Positions 7,844 to 13,521 of a DNA stretch of 13,521 nt are shown here, piece after piece. Position 1 is the stretch's first letter; each line of letters starts with the position of its first letter. The stretch covers positions 1 through 13,521 of the forward strand of contig JASLGV010000299.1 in assembly GCA_030149995.1 (NCBI GenBank), given 5' to 3'. The position numbers were made by a program, and so were the translations under genes. Under the pieces are notes generated by a model. That model saw only the letters and a program-made list of their open reading frames with translations. It had not been told where the DNA came from and did not search any database. The DNA comes from Pedobacter sp. GTDB taxonomy: Bacteria > Bacteroidota > Bacteroidia > Sphingobacteriales > Sphingobacteriaceae.

Positions 7844-9187
7844 ATGAAATTTACATTCCGATACGGCATTTTTTTGATGCTTTTCATGACCACTGCCAGT
7901 GCGCTAAAGGCGCAGGTTAAAACCAGAAAAAACCTTTCAGATGAGGCCTTGCTTAACCTGGTCCAAAAACAAACCTTCAACTATTTCTGGGATGGAGCCG
8001 AGCCTGTTTCCGGTGCAGCAAGAGAACGTTACCACGTAGATGGTGTATATCCCGAAAATGATAAGCATATTGTAGCCACAGGTGCTACTGGTTTTGGTAT
8101 TATGGCCATTTTAAGTGGTATAGACAGAAAATATGTTGGCAAAAAAGAAGGCTTGGCCCGCTTGAATAAAATTCTTGATTTTTTGGCACGTGCCGATCGT
8201 TTTCACGGCGCATGGCCACACTGGCTGGATGGTGAAACCGGAAAAGTAAAACCATTTGGCCAAAAAGATAACGGCGGCGACCTTGTTGAAAGTTCGTTTA
8301 TTGCACAGTCGCTGATTTGCGTATATGAATATTATAAAAACGGAACCCCTGCCGAAAAAGCCGTAGCCAGTAAGGCAAACGAGCTGTGGCGCGGAATCGA
8401 TTTTAGCTGGTACCGCAACGGACAAAATGTATTGTACTGGCATTGGTCGCCCGAATATAAATGGGAAATGAACTTCCCGGTTAAAGGGTACAACGAATGT
8501 TTAATTATGTATGTTTTGGCAGCGGCATCCCCTACCCATACGGTTCCTGCCGAAGTATATCACGAAGGATGGGCGAGAAATGGTGCCATTAAGGCCAGTT
8601 TCGATCTTTATGGGCACCACATCCCGGTTGATTATCAAGGTGCACCAAAAAGTGTTGGTCCCCTTTTCTGGGCCCATTACAGCTATCTCGGCCTCAACCC
8701 TAAAGGTTTAAAAGACCGTTACGCAGATTACTGGGAAAACAATGTAAACCAAACGCTGGCTATCCACGATTACTGCGTAGCCAATCCAAAAGATTTTAAA
8801 GGATATGGAGAAAACAACTGGGGTTTAACAGCAAGTTATTCGGTAAAAGGTTATGCTGCCCATAGCATACAGGAAGATTTTGGGGTTATATCACCTACAG
8901 CAGCCATTTCTTCTATCCCTTACACGCCTAAGCAATCGATGAAGGTAATCAGACATCTGTATGAAAATCTGGGCGATAAAGTATGGGGAAAATATGGTTT
9001 TTACGATGCCTTTTCTGAAACAGACAACTGGTATCCTAAAAAATATTTAGGAATCGACCAGGGACCCATGGTGGTAATGATTGAGAACTACCGCTCCGGG
9101 TTACTCTGGAAATTATTTATGCAAAACAAGGATGTACAGCAGGGTTTAGTAAAACTTGATTTTAAAAGTCCGGAATTAAAAAAATAA
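7844..9187 (+). CDS. Second GH144-family (glycoamylase-fold) beta-1,2-glucanase, signal-peptide secreted
   Basis: A 447-residue paralogue of the preceding enzyme, lacking both the Ig-like domain and a lipobox. The signal peptide (MKFTFRYGIFLMLFM..., cleaved around 20-23 before Gln24) supports the ATG at 7844. The in-frame ATG at 7817 would overlap the upstream gene and extend the signal poorly. All family motifs are kept: DRFHGAWPHWLDG (118-130), DNGGDLVESSF (142-152), WHWSPEYKWEMN (199-210), GYNE (215-218), ENNWGLTAS (323-331) and IDQGPMVVMIEN (404-415). Candidate catalytic or binding acids are Asp142, Asp146, Glu149 and Glu218. About half the residues match the upstream copy by eye, so this is an old duplication. 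Insertions differ, notably after ARERY and near GHHIPVDYQGAP. Without a lipid anchor it is probably periplasmic, trimming imported oligosaccharides, possibly to sophorose (inference). Confidence 0.87.
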   Translation: MKFTFRYGIFLMLFMTTASALKAQVKTRKNLSDEALLNLVQKQTFNYFWDGAEPVSGAARERYHVDGVYPENDKHIVATGATGFGIMAILSGIDRKYVGKKEGLARLNKILDFLARADRFHGAWPHWLDGETGKVKPFGQKDNGGDLVESSFIAQSLICVYEYYKNGTPAEKAVASKANELWRGIDFSWYRNGQNVLYWHWSPEYKWEMNFPVKGYNECLIMYVLAAASPTHTVPAEVYHEGWARNGAIKASFDLYGHHIPVDYQGAPKSVGPLFWAHYSYLGLNPKGLKDRYADYWENNVNQTLAIHDYCVANPKDFKGYGENNWGLTASYSVKGYAAHSIQEDFGVISPTAAISSIPYTPKQSMKVIRHLYENLGDKVWGKYGFYDAFSETDNWYPKKYLGIDQGPMVVMIENYRSGLLWKLFMQNKDVQQGLVKLDFKSPELKK

Positions 9188-9225
9188 ACTGGAACACTTT
9201 ATTTTTTTTAACTTAAACGTTCAAT

Positions 9226-9251
9226 AGGGCGGAAACCCTTATCCTTTTTTT
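9226..9251 (+). terminator. Weak hairpin with T-run between second GH144 and SGNH gene
   Basis: AGGG (9226-9229) can pair with CCCT (9236-9239) around a 6-nt loop, and a 7-base T-run follows at 9245-9251. The 4-bp stem and the gap before the T-run make this marginal. It may slightly reduce readthrough or have no function. Confidence 0.2.
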
Positions 9252-9262
9252 AATTTATATAC

Positions 9263-9925
9263 ATGAAAAAACTATTTTTTAGCTTCTTAATTTGCTTAAA
9301 CACGCTTTTAATACTGGGTGCACACGCCCAAAACAAACCAGAATTCTGGAACGAAATTCAGGATTTTAAAAAACAAGACAGCCTGAATGGTATTAAAAAA
9401 GGCGGAATCCTTTTTGTTGGGAGTTCCTCTTTAAGAATGTGGAAAGAACTTGAAAATGTTTTTAAACCGTATAATGCCATCAACAGGGGGTTTGGCGGTT
9501 CTACGCTTGCCCAAGCTGATTTCTACATCAAAGATCTTGTTTATCCGTACCAGGCCAGGCAAATTGTAATTTACAGTGGCGAAAACGACATTGCCTCGGG
9601 TGCCAGTGCGCTCGAAACGTTAAACCGTTTTGCAACCTTTTTTACAAACATCAGAAATCATCAGCCCGATGTACCGGTAATCTATGTTTCCATCAAGCAA
9701 AGCCCATCGCGTGTAAAGTTTTCATCTACCATATTACATGCCAATACCCTGATTAAAGAATATCTCGGACATTATAAAGCAACCAAATATGTAGATGTAG
9801 ATACGCCCATGCAGGGCGCAAAAGGTGCTTTACGCCCCGAATTATTCCTGCCGGATATGTTGCATATGAAAAAAGAAGGATATGATATCTGGGTAAAACA
9901 GATAACCCCATACCTGATTAAATGA
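9263..9925 (+). CDS. Secreted SGNH/GDSL-family hydrolase, putative glycan deacylase
   Basis: This 220-residue protein has a signal peptide (about 1-22, AHA before Gln23) and a complete SGNH fold. Block I is FVGSSSLRMW (51-60) with Ser55 as the likely nucleophile; the usual Asp of GDS is Ser here, a variant common in this group. Block II is NRGFGGST (74-81) with a conserved Gly. Block III is YSGENDI (104-110) with Asn108. Block V is PDMLHMKKEGY (197-207), supplying Asp198 and His201. The family removes acetyl and other acyl groups, including from carbohydrates, although some members are lipases or thioesterases. Its position between glucanases and a beta-glucosidase suggests an ester substituent on the glucan is the target (inference). 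A 75-bp gap with a weak hairpin separates it from the GH144 gene; 122 bp without a recognisable promoter or terminator separate it from the GH3 gene. Confidence 0.85.
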   Translation: MKKLFFSFLICLNTLLILGAHAQNKPEFWNEIQDFKKQDSLNGIKKGGILFVGSSSLRMWKELENVFKPYNAINRGFGGSTLAQADFYIKDLVYPYQARQIVIYSGENDIASGASALETLNRFATFFTNIRNHQPDVPVIYVSIKQSPSRVKFSSTILHANTLIKEYLGHYKATKYVDVDTPMQGAKGALRPELFLPDMLHMKKEGYDIWVKQITPYLIK

Positions 9926-10047
9926 AAGATTTAATCCTTTAACGGAACTGCATCTTAAACGGAAATCTGCAATCAAAAATTTAACCTTAATTATTTAATA
10001 ATCATACAAGCAAGTATGAGCGCTCCACTTTTAAAAAACAATTTACA

Positions 10048-12345
10048 ATGAAAACTGCGAATTATTTAATGGCTCTTGTGGTGCTTTGCACAACAACTGC
10101 ACATGCACAAACCCAGAAAGCCCCCCCTACCGAAACTGCTAAAATGAATACGTTCATCAGCACCCTGATGAAAAAGATGACCCTCGAAGAAAAGATCGGT
10201 CAGCTGAATCTTGTTACAGCCGGCGAGGCAACAACAGGTTCTACGGTGAGTACAGATGTTGAAGCAAAAATTGCGAAAGGCGAAGTAGGTGGTATTTTTA
10301 GTATGACCACCCCTGCAAGAATCCGCAAAACGCAGGAAATAGCCATTAAAAAAAGTCGTTTAAAAATTCCAATCATTTTTGGTCAGGATGTAATACACGG
10401 ATACAAAACGGTTTTTCCCATTCCACTTGGTTTAGCTGCCAGCTGGGATTTACCACTTATTGAGCGTACCGCCCGTATTGCAGCAACAGAAGCCAGTGCC
10501 GATGGTCTGAACTGGACATTTTCACCAATGGTTGATGTTTCGCGCGATGCACGATGGGGACGTATATCAGAAGGAAGTGGCGAAGACACCTACTTAGGTT
10601 CGCAAATTGCCCGTGTAATGGTAAAAGGTTACCAGGGTGATGATTTGAAAAAGATAAATACCCTGATGGCTTGTGTTAAACACTTTGCCTTATATGGAGC
10701 GGCAGAAGCTGGCCGGGATTACAACACCACAGATATGAGTTTAGACAGAATGTACAACGAATATCTGCCACCATACAAAGCGGCTATAGATGCCGGTGCC
10801 GGTAGCATCATGGTATCTTTTAACGATATCAACGGAATTCCTGCAACGGCCAACAAATGGTTGTTAACAGATTTACTGCGCAAACAATGGGGCTTTAAAG
10901 GTTTTGTTGCCTCAGATTACACAGGGGTGAGCGAATTGATCGATCATGGAATCGGAGATCTTCAAACCGTTTCGGCCAAAGCCCTGAATGCCGGTACAGA
11001 TATGGACATGGTAAGTGAAGGTTTTCTAACAACCCTGAAAAAATCAGTACAGGAAGGAAAAGTTTCTGTTGCAACCATTGACAATGCCTGCAGGCTGATT
11101 TTAGAAGCTAAATATAAACTGGGTCTTTTCGATGATCCGTATAAATATTGCGATGAAGAAAGAGCTAAGACAGAGATCTTAACCCCGGCTAACTTACAGG
11201 CAGCACGTGAGGCCGCTGCACAAAGTTTTGTATTGTTAAAAAATGATGCCCGTACCCTTCCGTTGAAAAAAAATGGCACCATTGCCCTGGTAGGCCCTCT
11301 GGCCAATACCAGATCGAATATGCCAGGTACCTGGAGTGTAAATGCCGACTTAACCACTCCACCTACCCTACTGGAAGGATTACAGGCTGTGGGTGGCAGC
11401 GGCGTAAAGGTTTTGCATGCTTTGGGGGCTAACTTAACAGCTGATGCAACTTTACAAAACCATTCTACGATGTTTGGCCGCGAAATACCACGCGATACCC
11501 GCGATGAGCAAACCATTATTAAAGAGGCCCTGGATATTGCCCAAAAGGCCGATGTAATCGTTGCAGCGCTGGGCGAAAGCTCAGAAATGAGCGGCGAAAG
11601 TTCAAGCCGCACCGACATTGGTATTCCCGATACACAGAAAAGACTTTTAGAAGCCCTTTTAAAAACAGGCAAACCAGTCGTTTTGGTTTTATTTGCCGGC
11701 CGTCCGATGACCATTAAATGGGAAAGCGAGCATGTACCAGCCATCCTGAATGTGTGGTTTGGAGGTACACAGGCTGCCAATGCCATTGCCGATGTACTGT
11801 TTGGCGATGTAAACCCTTCTGGTAAACTTCCGGTAACCTTCCCGCAAAACGTAGGTCAGCTGCCACTTTATTACAGCCATAAAAATACAGGCCGCCCGCT
11901 TGCAGATGGAAAATGGTTTAACAAATTCCGTTCAAACTACCTCGATGTAAGCAACGATCCTTTGTATCCTTTCGGTTTTGGATTGAGCTACGCAACTTTT
12001 GCCTATGGAGATGTTAAGTTAAGCAGCAATACCCTTACAAAAGGTAAAACCATAACCGCTACGGTTACCGTAACCAATACCGGTAATGTTGAAGGTAAAG
12101 AAGTGGTACAGTTATATACCCGCGATTTAGTTGGTAGCAGCACCAGACCGGTTAAAGAATTAAAAGGATTTCAAAAGATAAGTCTGAAACCGGGCGAAAG
12201 CAAAGAAATAAGCTTTACCATTACAGAAAATGATCTTAAATTCTACAATGCAGATTTAAAATACGTAGCAGAACCCGGCGATTTTAAAGTATTTATCGGA
12301 TCCAATTCGCGTGATGTTAAAGAGCAGAATTTCACCTTAAAATAA
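10048..12345 (+). CDS. bglX: GH3 beta-glucosidase, BglX-like, periplasmic
   Basis: This 765-residue enzyme should release glucose from the non-reducing ends of the oligosaccharides produced by the glucanases. A signal peptide (1-20, AHA before Gln21) sends it to the periplasm. The GH3 N-terminal barrel includes the FGQDVIHGYKTVFP region, RWGRISEGSGEDTYL, Lys211-His212 in VKHFALYG, and the nucleophile Asp290 in GFVASDYTG. The C-terminal alpha/beta sandwich carries ESSEMSGESSSRTDIGIP, where Glu517 is the likely acid/base. A fibronectin III-like domain closes the protein (about 685-755, with VVQLYTRDLVGSSTRPVKEL). Length and three-domain layout match E. coli BglX and Bacteroides GH3 enzymes; one of the latter, from B. 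thetaiotaomicron, is known to act on beta-1,2-linked glucooligosaccharides (recalled literature). GH3 enzymes vary in linkage preference, so beta-1,2 activity here rests on the GH144 neighbours. A terminator-like hairpin follows. Confidence 0.93.
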   Translation: MKTANYLMALVVLCTTTAHAQTQKAPPTETAKMNTFISTLMKKMTLEEKIGQLNLVTAGEATTGSTVSTDVEAKIAKGEVGGIFSMTTPARIRKTQEIAIKKSRLKIPIIFGQDVIHGYKTVFPIPLGLAASWDLPLIERTARIAATEASADGLNWTFSPMVDVSRDARWGRISEGSGEDTYLGSQIARVMVKGYQGDDLKKINTLMACVKHFALYGAAEAGRDYNTTDMSLDRMYNEYLPPYKAAIDAGAGSIMVSFNDINGIPATANKWLLTDLLRKQWGFKGFVASDYTGVSELIDHGIGDLQTVSAKALNAGTDMDMVSEGFLTTLKKSVQEGKVSVATIDNACRLILEAKYKLGLFDDPYKYCDEERAKTEILTPANLQAAREAAAQSFVLLKNDARTLPLKKNGTIALVGPLANTRSNMPGTWSVNADLTTPPTLLEGLQAVGGSGVKVLHALGANLTADATLQNHSTMFGREIPRDTRDEQTIIKEALDIAQKADVIVAALGESSEMSGESSSRTDIGIPDTQKRLLEALLKTGKPVVLVLFAGRPMTIKWESEHVPAILNVWFGGTQAANAIADVLFGDVNPSGKLPVTFPQNVGQLPLYYSHKNTGRPLADGKWFNKFRSNYLDVSNDPLYPFGFGLSYATFAYGDVKLSSNTLTKGKTITATVTVTNTGNVEGKEVVQLYTRDLVGSSTRPVKELKGFQKISLKPGESKEISFTITENDLKFYNADLKYVAEPGDFKVFIGSNSRDVKEQNFTLK

Positions 12346-12368
12346 AAGAACACATAAATCCAAATCAT

Positions 12369-12403
12369 AACCCCGTATTGTTGTTAAACAGCCGGGGTTT
12401 TTT
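12369..12403 (+). terminator. Intrinsic terminator between GH3 gene and final hydrolase gene
   Basis: AACCCCG (12369-12375) pairs with CGGGGTT (12393-12399); an inner 4-bp helix (12379-12382 with 12387-12390) caps the structure, and a T-run covers 12398-12403. It begins 23 bp after the GH3 stop and ends 10 bp before the next start codon, so it could stop transcription or attenuate readthrough into the last gene. Confidence 0.8.
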
Positions 12404-12413
12404 ATTTGTGTAC

Positions 12414-13196
12414 ATGAATAAAATAGCAACTTTCCTGCTGTGTCTGTTTTTATGCTTTAAACTGAATGCACAGGATTTCAAAAAATACGATAAGGGGAGT
12501 TTTATTAAGGGCAAAGACTCTATTTATTACAGGGTACTTTTCCCGGAGAATTTCGATCCTACCCAAAAATACCCCATCCTGTTTTTTCTGCATGGAAGTG
12601 GCGAGCGCGGAAAAGATAATGAGAAACAACTGGTTCATGGAGGTAAGCTCTTTTTAAAACCACAACGGCGTAAAAGCTTTCCAGCCATTGTTGTATTTCC
12701 CCAGTGCCCGGAAAATGATTTCTGGGCAAACGTAAACATGTCGACCTCAGAAAGTGGTAAAAGAAAAATTAGTTTTGTAGAAGGCGGTAAGCCAACCAAA
12801 GCCATGCATGCATTAACCGGAATGGTAAAAGACTTTCTTAAAAAACCTTATGTAGATAAACACCAGGTATATGTTGGCGGGCTTTCGATGGGTGGAATGG
12901 GTACGTTTGAGTTGCTGAGACGTAAACGCGGAACTTTTGCTGCTGCATTTTCTATCTGTGGCGGAGACAATACCAACAACATTAAAAAATACGAAAATGT
13001 TCCTTTGTGGATTTTCCATGGCGCAAAAGACGATGTGGTAGATCCGGCATTCTCCATTGCCATTGCCGAAAGACTTAAAACGGTTGGAAGTGAAGTTAAA
13101 TTTAGCCTCTATCCAAAAGACAACCACAACAGCTGGGACAGCGCCTTTGCTGAACCGGAGCTACTGCCCTGGTTGTTTTCGCATAAAAAGAAATAA
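12414..13196 (+). CDS. Secreted alpha/beta-hydrolase (COG4099-like esterase/'predicted peptidase')
   Basis: This 260-residue protein has a signal peptide (1-19, LNA before Gln20). The frame is open further upstream, to a TTG at 12378, but that lies inside the terminator hairpin; the ATG at 12414 starts directly at the signal peptide. The alpha/beta-hydrolase fold shows the oxyanion-loop motif FFLHGSGERGKDNE (57-70), the nucleophile elbow GLSMGG (156-161, Ser158), an acid in HGAKDDVV (Asp206 or Asp207) and the histidine in DNHNSW (His238). These match the COG4099/dienelactone-hydrolase-like group often found in Bacteroidota glycan loci, where members act as carbohydrate esterases; feruloyl- or acetyl-esterase-like activity is possible, and peptidase activity is less likely. 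It is co-directional with the PUL but isolated by a terminator immediately upstream and another downstream (13235-13264). Its natural substrate cannot be read from sequence. Confidence 0.82.
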   Translation: MNKIATFLLCLFLCFKLNAQDFKKYDKGSFIKGKDSIYYRVLFPENFDPTQKYPILFFLHGSGERGKDNEKQLVHGGKLFLKPQRRKSFPAIVVFPQCPENDFWANVNMSTSESGKRKISFVEGGKPTKAMHALTGMVKDFLKKPYVDKHQVYVGGLSMGGMGTFELLRRKRGTFAAAFSICGGDNTNNIKKYENVPLWIFHGAKDDVVDPAFSIAIAERLKTVGSEVKFSLYPKDNHNSWDSAFAEPELLPWLFSHKKK

Positions 13197-13234
13197 TGGC
13201 ATAGAGCCATAACAATTGTTAAAGCATTTAAAAA

Positions 13235-13264
13235 CACTGTTTCACATTTAACAGTGCTTTTTTG
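13235..13264 (+). terminator. Terminator ending the PUL
   Basis: CACTGTT (13235-13241) pairs with AACAGTG (13250-13256) around an 8-nt loop, followed by a T-run at 13258-13263. Extra A-T pairing with the upstream A-run can extend the stem past one mismatch. It lies 39 bp after the last hydrolase stop, in the gap between convergent genes. Confidence 0.8.
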
Positions 13265-13294
13265 TTACTGAGAATCCGGGCCGCAACCGTCTTG

Positions 13295-13331
13295 AAATAA
13301 AAAGCCTCCGGTGTAAGCAACACCGGAGGCT
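13295..13331 (-). terminator. Terminator of yebC (minus strand)
   Basis: A perfect 12-bp stem, AGCCTCCGGTGT (13303-13314) with ACACCGGAGGCT (13320-13331), around a 5-nt loop. On the minus strand the stem is followed by TTTTATTTC (13302 down to 13294), and it begins 22 bp after the yebC stop. The plus-strand side has no T-run, so it mainly serves yebC. Confidence 0.85.
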
Positions 13332-13352
13332 AAACAAAATTCAATGCTTTTT

Positions 13353-13521
13353 TTATTCTGCCATATTGTGGTAAACAGCCTGCACATCATCATCCTCTTC
13401 CAGTTTGTCAATAAGCTTCAGTACATCGGCAGCTTGTTCTTCCGTTACTTCGTGGTGAGAAAGGGCAATACGCTCCAGTTTAGAACTTTTCAGCTCAATA
13501 CCTTTTTCCTCAATGGCTTTT
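13353..13521 (-). CDS. yebC: YebC/PmpR/TACO1-family protein, C-terminal fragment (cut by window edge)
   Basis: On the minus strand, 55 residues run from the window edge to a TAA at 13353-13355. The sequence includes KGIELKSSKLERIA, HHEVTEEQAADVLKLIDKL and the ending EEDDDVQAVYHNMAE. The acidic stretch plus DDVQxVYHN is the hallmark C-terminus of the YebC family, whose full length is about 240 residues. Members were described as DNA-binding regulators (PmpR), and mitochondrial and bacterial relatives act in translation, so the exact role is unsettled. The gene converges on the PUL, with a terminator from each side between them, and is a housekeeping neighbour that marks the end of the locus. 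Confidence 0.88.
   Translation of the reverse strand, partial: KAIEEKGIELKSSKLERIALSHHEVTEEQAADVLKLIDKLEEDDDVQAVYHNMAE

Noticed and set aside
6163..9187. Starch glucoamylase function suggested by the 'glycoamylase' family name
   Set aside because: The motifs (DNGGDLVE, WHWSP, IDQGP) belong to the GH144-type group with beta-1,2-glucanase members; no alpha-glucan enzymes or starch-binding domains are nearby.
10915..10923. SDY instead of SDW or SDH at the GH3 nucleophile
   Set aside because: The residue after the catalytic Asp varies across GH3, and the surrounding motif and acid/base region are intact, so this is ordinary variation.
10962..11786. Long 274-codon open frame on the minus strand inside the GH3 gene
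   Set aside because: It overlaps a well-conserved GH3 coding region completely. Its translation shows no recognisable domain, and the frame is open because of codon bias of the real gene.
12401..12408. TTTATTTG resembling the Bacteroidota -7 element before the last hydrolase
   Set aside because: It overlaps the terminator T-run and would place the transcription start at or after the ATG at 12414, so it is unlikely to be a functional promoter.
13196..13220. Small hairpin (ATGGC/GCCAT) and the palindrome AACAATTGTT after the last hydrolase gene
   Set aside because: The stem is only 5 bp with no T-run, and a 10-bp AT-rich palindrome is expected by chance; the convincing terminator is at 13235-13264.

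Overview
The window looks like part of a Bacteroidota chromosome, most likely a soil or freshwater member of the Sphingobacteriaceae (Pedobacter-like). The reasons are a SusC/SusD pair, lipoproteins with Cys-Lys-Lys starts, secreted proteins cleaved before Gln, A-rich leaders without Shine-Dalgarno sites, and moderate GC. The genus is inference; the phylum is well supported.

Layout: the window opens with the C-terminal LuxR-type DNA-binding domain of a truncated regulator (2-343). A 255-bp control region follows (344-598) with a perfect 12-bp inverted repeat. Then comes one co-directional polysaccharide utilization locus (PUL): SusC-like TonB-dependent transporter (599-3613), SusD-like binding lipoprotein (3638-5179), LamG-type surface glycan-binding lipoprotein (5199-6086), two tandem GH144/glycoamylase-fold enzymes (6163-7833 and 7844-9187), an SGNH/GDSL hydrolase (9263-9925), a BglX-like GH3 beta-glucosidase (10048-12345) and a secreted alpha/beta-hydrolase (12414-13196). 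A plus-strand terminator (13235-13264) closes the locus. A minus-strand terminator (13295-13331) serves the convergent yebC, of which only the C-terminus is in view (13353-13521).

How the genes work together (inference from families): the GH144 pair predicts beta-1,2-glucan as the substrate, including the cyclic or linear osmoregulated periplasmic glucans of Proteobacteria. The lipoprotein GH144 would cut glucan at the surface and the SGBP and SusD would hold it. SusC would import oligosaccharides, the second GH144 would shorten them in the periplasm, and GH3 would release glucose. The two predicted ester hydrolases could strip succinyl, acetyl or other substituents. No cytoplasmic sugar transporter or kinase lies in the window.

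Two strong terminator-like hairpins sit inside the gene series, one between the binding/import genes and the enzymes (6098-6132) and one before the last hydrolase (12369-12403). They suggest graded expression. Three start codons were moved downstream of the longest open frame so that translation starts at the signal peptide and outside the preceding hairpin or gene. I see no mobile element, CRISPR array, tRNA or rRNA.
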